Shown here piece after piece: positions 1 through 6,271 of a DNA stretch of 7,901 nt (within the stretch, counting starts at the first letter, position 1; the number at the start of each line of letters is the position of its first letter). The translations under genes were made by a program, and so were the position numbers. The notes under the pieces were generated by a model, which saw only the letters and a program-made list of their open reading frames with translations, was not told the DNA's origin and ran no database searches. The stretch is from Rubrobacteraceae bacterium (GTDB taxonomy: Bacteria > Actinomycetota > Rubrobacteria > Rubrobacterales > Rubrobacteraceae): contig JAUJMB010000069.1 in assembly GCA_030447045.1 (NCBI GenBank), positions 1-7,901 of the forward strand. Reading direction: 5' to 3'.

Positions 1-2
1 GC

Positions 3-788
3 GCCCGGGGCATGAGCTTCTTCTCCGTCGGGGGGAACGCCGGCTTCGCCCTCGGCCCGCTCGTCGCAACCCCGCTCGTCCTCGCCTTCGGCCTGCCCGG
101 CACGCTCTTCCTCGCCCTCCCGGCCGCCCTGATGGCCGGCGTGATGTTCGCCGAGGGGCCGCGCATGCTGCGCCTCGCGCCAGAAGAAGCCTCGAGCGGA
201 ACGCGGGAGGTAGACGCGTCGCAGGAGCGGTGGGGGCCTTTCGGGGTGATGGTGGCGGTCGTCGCCGTGCGCTCGTTCGTCTACTTCGGGCTCGTCGCGT
301 TCGTGGCCGCCTACTACGAGCGGGTGCACGGCGCCTCGGCGGCCCTCGGCAACGTGGCCCTGACGGTGATGCTCGCCGCCGGAGCGGTCGGCACGCTCCT
401 CATGGGACCACTGGCCGACAGGTTCGGGCGCAAGGCCGTGCTCGCCTGGTCGATGGTCGTGCTCTGCCCGCTCGTCCTGGCCTTCACGTTCGTCGGGCCG
501 TACGCGGGCATGGTGATGCTCGCGCTCGTCGGGGCCGCGACGGTGGGCACCTTCGGCGTGACGGTCGTGATGGGCCAGGAGTACCTGCCAGGCCGCATAG
601 GCCTCGCCGCCGGGGTCACGATGGGCCTCTCCATAGGCCTCGGGGGCGTCGGCGCGCCCATCCTCGGCCTCCTCGCCGACGCCGGCGGCCTCCGGACCAC
701 CATGCTCGCCATCGCCGCGCTCCCCGTCCTGGGCCTCGTGCTCTCCCTCGCGTTGCCCGCCAGGACGGGCGCCTCGGACGGGGCTTGA
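3..788 (+). CDS. MFS transporter, C-terminal part (5' end outside window)
   Basis: This is a proton-driven exporter of the major facilitator superfamily in the cytoplasmic membrane; the substrate cannot be told from sequence. The frame is open to the window edge, and the first ATG (12) lies inside a conserved membrane segment (ARGMSFFSVGGNAGFALGP), which in family members such as the fosmidomycin-resistance (Fsr) type is an internal helix, so the true start is upstream. About 260 residues remain: two hydrophobic helices, a charged cytoplasmic loop (around EEASSGTREVDASQERWG), then six helices of the second half. GPLADRFGRK after the eighth helix is the MFS loop motif (G-x-L-a-D-r-x-G-r-k/r). 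It ends with TGA and a short polar tail. The next gene, 107 bp downstream on the same strand, is also an exporter but has its own control region. MFS membership is nearly certain; the Fsr-like resemblance is recollection only. Confidence 0.9.
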   Translation, partial: ARGMSFFSVGGNAGFALGPLVATPLVLAFGLPGTLFLALPAALMAGVMFAEGPRMLRLAPEEASSGTREVDASQERWGPFGVMVAVVAVRSFVYFGLVAFVAAYYERVHGASAALGNVALTVMLAAGAVGTLLMGPLADRFGRKAVLAWSMVVLCPLVLAFTFVGPYAGMVMLALVGAATVGTFGVTVVMGQEYLPGRIGLAAGVTMGLSIGLGGVGAPILGLLADAGGLRTTMLAIAALPVLGLVLSLALPARTGASDGA

Positions 789-813
789 GACCCGTGCACG
801 GCCCCGCGTTCGT

Positions 814-850
814 GTAACCGAACACCGTTTGGCGCCAAGCGTTCGGGTAC
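814..850. promoter_or_regulatory. Imperfect inverted repeat, candidate operator
   Basis: GTAACCGAAC (814-823) and GTTCGGGTAC (841-850) are inverted copies matching at 9 of 10 positions. The 17-bp interior contains a perfect 10-bp palindrome, TTGGCGCCAA (829-838), centred 1.5 bp off the outer dyad. The right arm overlaps the -10-like TACTAT (848-853), so a bound dimeric repressor would block transcription of the exporter. RND/MMPL exporters are commonly controlled by TetR-type regulators binding such dyads, but no regulator gene adjoins it here. No T-run follows, so it does not look like an intrinsic terminator for the MFS gene. Confidence 0.5.
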
Positions 851-853
851 TAT
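848..853 (+). promoter_or_regulatory. Candidate -10 element (TACTAT) before leader ORF/exporter
   Basis: TACTAT fits the actinobacterial TANNNT -10 pattern and lies exactly 7 nt before the ATG at 861, the spacing expected for a leaderless transcript starting at that A. No good -35 hexamer lies 16-18 nt upstream. An overlapping alternative is TTGGCG (829-834), a 16-nt spacer and TATAGC (851-856), which would start transcription near 863, just past the ATG. The two alternatives have different consequences for the leader ORF. Confidence 0.35.
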
Positions 854-860
854 AGCGCCG

Positions 861-899
861 ATGAGAAGGTCCCCCGATAACGGCTCCCGCGGCGCGTGA
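861..899 (+). CDS. Possible 12-codon leader peptide coupled to the MMPL exporter
   Basis: ATG at 861 opens a short frame, MRRSPDNGSRGA, ending in TGA at 897-899. The TGA overlaps the exporter's GTG start (896-898) in a GTGA junction, the classic arrangement for translational coupling. The exporter start has no Shine-Dalgarno sequence in the preceding 20 bases (only C/G-rich sequence), and an in-frame TAA at 878-880 rules out an earlier start in the exporter frame. Re-initiation from this leader would explain how the exporter is translated. The peptide has two Arg near the start but no run of a single amino acid and no terminator/antiterminator pair that I can see, so ordinary attenuation is not supported. 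A frame this short can arise by chance. Confidence 0.35.
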   Translation: MRRSPDNGSRGA

Positions 900-3448
900 G
901 AGGCTTCTACGGCCTCGGCGTGTTCGCCTACCGTTTCAGGTGGGCCGTGCTCGCGGTGTGGGCCGTCATCCTCGTCGCGAGCGCCTTCTTCGCCCCCAAC
1001 CTCTCCGAGCGCCTGAAGGGCGGCGGTTTCGAGGGCTCGAACTCCGAGGCAGAGAGGGTCCAGAACGTCATGTCCGACGAGTTCGGGGTCTCCCCGGCCG
1101 CCCTGACGGTCGTCTTTACCGGGGACGGGCTCGACGCCAGGGGCCAGCCCTTCCAGGACGCCCAGGAAGAGGCGCTGGCCGAGGTCAGGGAGATGGAAGA
1201 GGTCAGGTACGTGGCCTCCTACGCCGGCTCCCAGGACGGGCGGTTTATATCAAGGGACGGGGAGAAGTCCTACGCCATCATCGCGTTCAGCGTCTCCATA
1301 GACGAGACCCGCAACGTGGTGGCCGAGGTCAGGGAGAAGGTGCGCTCCGAGAGGCTCGGCACGTACGTTACCGGGGCGCCCGCCGTCTACCAGGACCTAG
1401 AAGCCGCGAGCAACGAGGACGTTAAGCAGGCCGAGAAGTACGCCTTCCCCTTCGCCGTGCTCATCCTCATCTTCGCCTTCGGGACGCTAGTTGCGGCCGG
1501 GGTGCCCGTGATCATCGGCGGGGCGAGCGTGCTCGCCTCGCTGGCGATCATCTACTTTATAGCCGGCGCCTACGACATGTCCGTCTTCGTGCTCACGCTC
1601 TCCACGATGCTCGGCCTCGGGCTCGGCATCGACTACGCGCTCTTCGCCGTGAGCCGCTTCAGGGAGGAGCTCGAGGACTACCCGACGGCTGAGGCCGTGG
1701 CGCGCACCGTGGCGACGGCGGGGCGTTCGATCTTCTTCTCCGGGACGGCCGTCCTGATCGGGCTCTCGGGGCTGCTCTTCTTCCCCTTCATGTTCATGCG
1801 CTCCATCGGGGCGGCCGGCGTCATCGTCGTCTTCGTCTCCGTCTTCGCGGCCCTGACGTTCCTGCCGGCCCTGCTGGCCGTCCTCGGCCCGAGGGTGAAC
1901 CTGCTTCGCATCCGGCGCACGAGCGGCGGCCCCGGATTCGGTTTCTGGAGCCGCAGCGCCGAGGTGGTGATGCGGCGTCCCTTCTTCGTGATCCTGCTCG
2001 TCGCCGTCATCCTCGCCGCCCTGCTCTACCCCGTCACGCACATGAAGGTGGGCATCCCCGAGGCCACGGTCCTGCCCCAGAAGTACGAGTCGCGCGCGGG
2101 CGACGACCTGCTCAAGGAGAACTTCGAGTACGCCGCCCTGAACCCCATGGAGATCGTCGCCGACCTCGACCGCGACCCGCTGACGGCCGAGGGCCTCGCC
2201 GACGCGAAGGCGCTCGGCGAACGCGTGCGCGCCGCGGAGGGCGTCGAGAGCGTCGAGAGCGTCTACACGGTGGGGGCGGGCGCCGCCCGCGACTACGCAG
2301 CGCGGGTCGGTGATGCCCGGTCGGAGGCCGAGCGCGAGGCCCAAGGACGGGTGGATGCGCTCGTCGAGGAGCAGATCCGGGAGCAGACGGAGAGGCGCAC
2401 CGACGAGGCCGTCGCCCAGCAGCTCTCCGAGGTGGAGGCTACCTACGGCGCCGTTCCGCCCGGCACGGAAGAACGGGTCAGGGCCGAGGTCGAGCCGCGG
2501 GTCGCGGAGGAGGTCCGGGCGGCTGAGGGTCAGATCCGGGCCGAGGTAGAGCGCCGCGTCTTCCAGGAGGTCGACCGGCGCGTCCCCGAACTGCCCGAGG
2601 GCGTCTCCGCAGACGGCGATGTCACGCCAGAGGGGGTGGCGAACTTTCTGGAGCTTCCTGCCGCCCGCGAGTCGGAGGAACTGAAGAATGCCGTCGATTC
2701 CTACGTGGCCGGGGACCGGACGCTCATAAGGGCCGTCACCGAGCAGAACCCCTACACCCAGAGGGCCTACGGGGCGGTGGACGCGGTGAGGGCCGTGGAA
2801 GCCCCCGAGGGGACGAGCTTCCTGGTCGGCGGGCTCTCGGCGGGGCAGAAGGACTTTATAGAGAGCCTCTACAAGAAGGCGCCGCTCGCGGCCGGGTTCG
2901 TGATCGGGGTGACGTACCTTATACTGCTCCTCACCTTCCGCTCGGTCCTACTCCCCCTGAAGGCCGTCATCGTCAACATCCTGAGCCTCACCGCCAGCTA
3001 CGGCGCCGTCGTCTTCGTCTTCCAGGACGGCAACCTCTCGGGCCTGCTGAACTTCACGCCTCTGGGCTTCGTGGACGCGACGCTCCCCATACTCATGTTC
3101 TGCACGATCTTCGGGGTCTCGATGGACTACGAGGTCTTCCTGCTCTCCCGTATCCGCGAGGCCTACGAGAACGGCGACTCGAACACGGCGAGCGTCTCCA
3201 AGGGCCTCGTCGCGACCGCCGGCATCATCACCTCGGCCGCCGCCATCATCATCGTCGTCACGGGCGCCTTCGCGTTTACCGGGATCATACTCACCAAGGC
3301 CGTCGGCCTCGGCCTCGCCGTCGCCGTCTTCGTGGACGCCACCATCATCCGCATCCTCCTCGTCCCCGCCACCATGCGTATTCTCGGCGACTGGAACTGG
3401 TGGCCCGGCGGGCGCAAGGCGACGTTCCGCGCCGACCCGAAACGGTAG
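896..3448 (+). CDS. MMPL/RND-family membrane exporter
   Basis: An 850-residue RND-superfamily transporter of the MMPL type, which uses the proton gradient to move lipids or hydrophobic compounds out of the cytoplasmic membrane; the cargo here is unknown. The layout is typical: helix 1 at about 16-33, an extracytoplasmic domain at 34-180, five helices at about 181-331, helix 7 at about 361-383, a second external domain at 384-663, and helices 8-12 at about 664-835. Both proton-relay Asp-Tyr pairs are present: D246-Y247 in GLGIDYALF and D744-Y745 in SMDYEVFLLSR. An unusual feature is a highly charged helical stretch, about 473-568, in the second external domain. The GTG start is the only one possible before helix 1, because TAA at 878 closes the frame; it lacks a Shine-Dalgarno sequence. 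The gene converges on the lipoprotein gene 25 bp away. Confidence 0.93.
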   Translation: MRGFYGLGVFAYRFRWAVLAVWAVILVASAFFAPNLSERLKGGGFEGSNSEAERVQNVMSDEFGVSPAALTVVFTGDGLDARGQPFQDAQEEALAEVREMEEVRYVASYAGSQDGRFISRDGEKSYAIIAFSVSIDETRNVVAEVREKVRSERLGTYVTGAPAVYQDLEAASNEDVKQAEKYAFPFAVLILIFAFGTLVAAGVPVIIGGASVLASLAIIYFIAGAYDMSVFVLTLSTMLGLGLGIDYALFAVSRFREELEDYPTAEAVARTVATAGRSIFFSGTAVLIGLSGLLFFPFMFMRSIGAAGVIVVFVSVFAALTFLPALLAVLGPRVNLLRIRRTSGGPGFGFWSRSAEVVMRRPFFVILLVAVILAALLYPVTHMKVGIPEATVLPQKYESRAGDDLLKENFEYAALNPMEIVADLDRDPLTAEGLADAKALGERVRAAEGVESVESVYTVGAGAARDYAARVGDARSEAEREAQGRVDALVEEQIREQTERRTDEAVAQQLSEVEATYGAVPPGTEERVRAEVEPRVAEEVRAAEGQIRAEVERRVFQEVDRRVPELPEGVSADGDVTPEGVANFLELPAARESEELKNAVDSYVAGDRTLIRAVTEQNPYTQRAYGAVDAVRAVEAPEGTSFLVGGLSAGQKDFIESLYKKAPLAAGFVIGVTYLILLLTFRSVLLPLKAVIVNILSLTASYGAVVFVFQDGNLSGLLNFTPLGFVDATLPILMFCTIFGVSMDYEVFLLSRIREAYENGDSNTASVSKGLVATAGIITSAAAIIIVVTGAFAFTGIILTKAVGLGLAVAVFVDATIIRILLVPATMRILGDWNWWPGGRKATFRADPKR

Positions 3449-3473
3449 GGGCGGAGTTTAGAACCGTCGGCGG

Positions 3474-4577
3474 CTACTGGTAGCTGATCACCGCCGGTTT
3501 CGGTTCCAGCCTGTCGAGGACCTGCTCCGGCGACAGCAGCGGCGTGTCTTGGTCGTAGAAGAGCTTGAAGCCGCCGTACTGGATCGGCTCGTCGCGCACC
3601 AGCAGGTCGTACTTCTCGAACTTCTGCTGCGGCGTGCCGAAGCCGTCGGCGTGGAGCACCATCTCGACGTTCGGAACGGGACGCAGCATCTCCTTGTTCT
3701 GGATCATGCCGCTCTCGAACTGGTGGATGACGAGCACCTTCGGCGGCAGGTCCTTCTCCTCTACGAGCCTCGAGAGCGTGCGCGCCGCCGCCATGATGTC
3801 CGCCCCCGGGCTGCTGCCGATCTGCTGGCCGGGGATGTCCGGCGGGATCATGTCGTACTCGGTGTCGATGGCGAGGTGGACGTAGTCCCGCTCCAGATAC
3901 GGCATGAGCCTCTCCACCTCGGCGGCTATGGTGCTGTAGCCGATCTGGATGTCCAGCAGCAACAGGCAGTCGTTCTCCTCCGCGAGCTTCGCGTACTTCT
4001 CGATCCAGAAATCTTCCGTGGGGGCCAGGTACAACCCGTCGGGGCCGGGCGTGGGCTGGGCGACGGAAGCGATAAGCTCTATGGTAGGGATGGCCGGCCG
4101 GTCCGGGTCCGCCTTGGTGTACGCCTCCGTCTGCTCCTTGAGCTCCCTCACCATCACCTCGGGCTCGAGCTGCCCGAGCACGCCCATCGCCCCCGAAAGC
4201 GGATGGCCGTAGTAGCTGACGATCCTGCCCCGCGCCAGCGGTCCGCCCGTCGAGTCCGTCGCCCCGGCCGCCAGGGTATCGGACGGCACCGGCCCGGACC
4301 TGCGATTGTTTTTCGACCCGGACTTCGCCTCCTCCGCCACCGTACCCTCGTCGGGACCGGTGGTCTCCGTCCGGGCCGTCGTGGTACCCTGACCCGCACC
4401 CTTCTCGGCCGTCTTCTCCGCCTGTTCGGCCCCGCCCCCGGAGTCCTGCTGCCCCGACGACCGGCCTTCGCCGGAACCGCCCTCCGGCGATTCAGAACCC
4501 CCGCCGCATGCAACAAGGGCGAACACAAACAACAGCAAGAGAGCGCTCCTCGTGCGCAAAATTACCTCCCGCAGCAT
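3474..4577 (-). CDS. Surface lipoprotein with probable TIM-barrel domain, function unknown
   Basis: 367 residues. The N-terminus is a lipoprotein signal: basic start, hydrophobic LLLLFVFA, lipobox LVAC with Cys24 as the lipidation site. Residues 25-117 are a low-complexity Gly/Ser/Glu/Thr linker that would hold the domain away from the membrane. The globular part (118-367) shows eight predicted beta-strands alternating with helices: IVSYYGHP, IPTIELIASVA, CLLLLDIQIGYS, VHLAIDTEYDM, VLVIHQFES, VEMVLHADGFG, GGFKLFYDQDT and AVISYQ. This is the pattern of a (beta/alpha)8 barrel with acidic and His residues (D209, D238, E240, H285, E288, H309, D311, D342) at strand C-terminal ends, where glycoside hydrolases and related enzymes keep catalytic groups. 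I do not recognise a named family. The ATG start has a good Shine-Dalgarno (GAGAGGAG, complement of 4582-4589). It is divergent from the Fur-family gene. Confidence 0.85.
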   Translation of the reverse strand: MLREVILRTRSALLLLFVFALVACGGGSESPEGGSGEGRSSGQQDSGGGAEQAEKTAEKGAGQGTTTARTETTGPDEGTVAEEAKSGSKNNRRSGPVPSDTLAAGATDSTGGPLARGRIVSYYGHPLSGAMGVLGQLEPEVMVRELKEQTEAYTKADPDRPAIPTIELIASVAQPTPGPDGLYLAPTEDFWIEKYAKLAEENDCLLLLDIQIGYSTIAAEVERLMPYLERDYVHLAIDTEYDMIPPDIPGQQIGSSPGADIMAAARTLSRLVEEKDLPPKVLVIHQFESGMIQNKEMLRPVPNVEMVLHADGFGTPQQKFEKYDLLVRDEPIQYGGFKLFYDQDTPLLSPEQVLDRLEPKPAVISYQ

Positions 4578-4659
4578 GCTTCTCCTCTCGGGGCCTGGGC
4601 CGTGGATGCCGGGTCTATGCCCATTGCTGCCTGTCCTAAACCCGGGATAATACCAATTC

Positions 4660-4688
4660 TTGATCTTGTTGGGTGGCGGGGCTAGACT
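4660..4688 (+). promoter_or_regulatory. Candidate promoter of the Fur-family gene, leaderless spacing
   Basis: TTGATC (4660-4665) and TAGACT (4683-4688) are separated by 17 bp, each matching the sigma-70 consensus at 4 of 6 positions. TAGACT ends 7 nt before the ATG at 4696, so transcription would begin at or next to that A, giving a leaderless mRNA. A second -10-like hexamer, GATAAT (4646-4651), lies further upstream with only a poor -35 (TTGCTG, 4624-4629). Confidence 0.4.
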
Positions 4689-4695
4689 GATGGGG

Positions 4696-5106
4696 ATGCT
4701 GGACTTCGAGCGGATACTCAGGGACCGGGGCTACCGGTTGACCAACCAGCGGCGCGTCATCGTGCGGGAGCTCGAAGGGGAGCGGCATCTCTCGGCGGAG
4801 GAGTTGTACGACAGGGTGAAGGGGGATCACCCCGAGCTTGGCCTCTCGACCGTCTACCGGACGCTCGACCTGCTGACGGAGCTCGGCATCGTGCGCAAGG
4901 AGGACTTCGGGGAGGGGTACTCGCGCTACGAGCTCTCCACGGAGCGGGTCCACCACCACGCCCGGTGCGAGGAGTGCGGGTCGGTAATAGAGTTCAACGA
5001 GGAGCTCATGGAGTACCTGGCGCTCCAGGTCGAGCGCGAGACCGGCTTCGTGACCGACTGGCACGAGATCACACTCCACGGCCGCTGCGCCGCCTGCAGC
5101 GCCTAG
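4696..5106 (+). CDS. Fur-family metal-dependent transcriptional regulator
   Basis: 136 residues, the usual Fur length: an N-terminal winged helix (FERILRDRGYRLTNQRRVIV, then LGLSTVYRTLDLLTELGIV as recognition region, about 48-66) and a C-terminal dimerisation/metal domain. Visible ligands: H31, E79 in SRYELS, H86-H87-H88, E99 in SVIEF, H123, and two CxxC pairs (C91/C94 and C131/C134) forming the structural zinc site. In the peroxide sensor PerR the positions of E79 and E99 are Asp; Glu at E99 is typical of Fur/Zur-type proteins, so an iron or zinc sensor is more likely than PerR. Which metal is not decidable. Start: ATG 4696 gives the canonical N-terminus and the leaderless promoter spacing; ATG 4690 (two residues longer) and TTG 4660 are in-frame alternatives without better signals. 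Divergent from the lipoprotein; the next gene on the same strand starts 161 bp downstream. Confidence 0.93.
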   Translation: MLDFERILRDRGYRLTNQRRVIVRELEGERHLSAEELYDRVKGDHPELGLSTVYRTLDLLTELGIVRKEDFGEGYSRYELSTERVHHHARCEECGSVIEFNEELMEYLALQVERETGFVTDWHEITLHGRCAACSA

Positions 5107-5180
5107 AGCCTGCCGGCACGCATTGGGCTTCGTTACCGGGGAGGCCCGGCCAGAGTTCAGTATCCGTCTTCGTTTTGCTG

Positions 5181-5209
5181 TTGCGTTGGGGCGTCGTGGT
5201 CCCTAGAGT
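5181..5209 (+). promoter_or_regulatory. Weak candidate promoter for the metzincin-like gene
   Basis: TTGCGT (5181-5186) and TAGAGT (5204-5209) are 17 bp apart, giving a 5' leader of about 50 nt. The -35 matches only its TTG; the -10 fits TANNNT. The leader could fold a small GTGGG/CCCAC hairpin (5210-5214 with 5228-5232) of unknown meaning. The rest of the 161-bp gap (5107-5267) shows only a short GC hairpin at 5136-5149 without a T-tract. Confidence 0.3.
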
Positions 5210-5267
5210 GTGGGGGTTACGAGGGTACCCACGAGATGTGGTGGCCTGGTCTGAGTAGGGGGGCACG

Positions 5268-6257
5268 TTGAAGAGGATGACGACGATAGCCGCGGCCTTG
5301 GCGCTGGCCTGCGCCGCGGTAGCCATGTTCGCTGGTTCGCTCATGGCCCAGTCCGGGCCTAAGGTGTACGGGGCGTGTGCCCCGGAGAAGCAGAAGATCC
5401 GGGCCGGCGCCCTGCCCGAGGTGGTCGACGAGGACAGGTGCCCCGTCGAGGGGCGGCTGATCGTGGACGGCGGCATAGGGGCGGTGGTGCCCGAGCCCGG
5501 CATGACCATCACCGCGGACGCCACGCTCACCGACGGACACCAGCACCTCACCGTGAGCAACCCGCGCGGGGACGAGATCTCCCTCGACGGCGTCGGACCG
5601 GAGCCCCGATCCGAAGCCTCCTCTGAGCTGAATACCCGGGCCTCCGGCCCGAGCCCGTGCCAGGATGGCTACTACGACTCCAGGGGCTACAAGGTCTACA
5701 ACTACAACCGCTGGTACGCCAACGTCGGCAGCATCCCCGACTACCTCTCGAAGTCCGGCGCCGTGGCGGCGATGAAGCGGGGCGGGGTCAACATCTTCAA
5801 GGTCCAGGACAGCTGCGGTGTGCCCGACCGCGTAAAGGGCGAGATGAGGTACCAGGGCGGCACCAGCCGCTCGGTGGACATAAATAGCGACGGCTCCTGC
5901 AACGCCAACGACGGCAAGAGCGTGGTCGGCTTCGGGGACCTCCCGGACGGCACGCTCGCCTACGCGTGCGTGGCGAGCTGGGTGGTGGATAACGCCCCCG
6001 ACAGGGTCGCCAGCTCGGACATCCGCCTGAACAAAGAGGAGTACGGGTGGACCACCCGGGTGCGTAGCTCGTGCTCGGGACGCTACGACGTCGAGTCGTC
6101 CGTTACCCACGAGAGGGGCCACACCTTCGGGCTCGGGGAGGCCTCTGAGGGCTCGCACGGCAACCTCACCATGAGCGAGGACTCGAACGGGGCGTGCCAG
6201 ACCTCCGAGCGCTCCCTCGGCCGCGGCGACGCCAGGGGCCTGAACAGCAAGTACTAG
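5268..6257 (+). CDS. Secreted cysteine-rich metzincin-like protein with altered zinc motif
   Basis: 329 residues. A Sec signal peptide (MKRMTTIAAALALACAAVAM, cleavage near AQS-29) marks it as exported; no lipobox follows. Near the C-terminus is HERGHTFGLGE (281-291), the metzincin zinc motif HExxHxxGxxH with H281, catalytic E282, H285 and G288, but the third ligand position is E291, not His or Asp. NLTMSE (299-304) fits the metzincin Met-turn (M302). GDLPDGTLAYAC and the DIRLN...YGWTT stretch before it resemble matrixin-type core strands. The mature chain has eight Cys (37, 58, 131, 183, 211, 234, 269, 310), enough for four disulfides. DINSDG (204-209) looks like a calcium-loop DxNxDG. An N-terminal domain (30-130) could be a prosegment; I see no clear cysteine switch. 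TTG 5268 is preceded by GGGGGG at good spacing; ATG 5277 is an alternative. Whether it is an active peptidase is open. Confidence 0.75.
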   Translation: MKRMTTIAAALALACAAVAMFAGSLMAQSGPKVYGACAPEKQKIRAGALPEVVDEDRCPVEGRLIVDGGIGAVVPEPGMTITADATLTDGHQHLTVSNPRGDEISLDGVGPEPRSEASSELNTRASGPSPCQDGYYDSRGYKVYNYNRWYANVGSIPDYLSKSGAVAAMKRGGVNIFKVQDSCGVPDRVKGEMRYQGGTSRSVDINSDGSCNANDGKSVVGFGDLPDGTLAYACVASWVVDNAPDRVASSDIRLNKEEYGWTTRVRSSCSGRYDVESSVTHERGHTFGLGEASEGSHGNLTMSEDSNGACQTSERSLGRGDARGLNSKY

Positions 6258-6271
6258 CGGCCGAAGGCCAC

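Noticed and set aside
12..788. ATG at 12 as the true start of the MFS gene
   Set aside because: The frame is open upstream to the edge and the sequence there is an internal helix of MFS proteins; the protein would lack its first three or so helices.
3..3448. MFS and MMPL genes as one drug-resistance operon
   Set aside because: The 107-bp gap contains a promoter-like element and an operator-like dyad, so the exporter is probably transcribed on its own; shared function is not shown.
3442..3468. ACGGT/ACCGT arms between the exporter and lipoprotein stops
   Set aside because: Five-bp arms with a 17-nt loop and no T-tract do not support a terminator.
4646..4666. Possible Fur box in the lipoprotein/Fur intergenic region (GATAAT...TTGATC)
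   Set aside because: The two halves match poorly as an inverted repeat and differ from the 19-bp Fur and Zur consensus; the AT-rich bases are explained as promoter hexamers.
5136..5149. Hairpin CCGGG-GAGG-CCCGG after the Fur-family gene
   Set aside because: Only 5 bp, with no T-tract directly after it; short GC hairpins are expected by chance at this base composition.
6259..6269. GGCC-GAA-GGCC between the converging stops of the metzincin-like and MBL genes
   Set aside because: A 4-bp stem with no T-run on either strand is too weak to call a bidirectional terminator.
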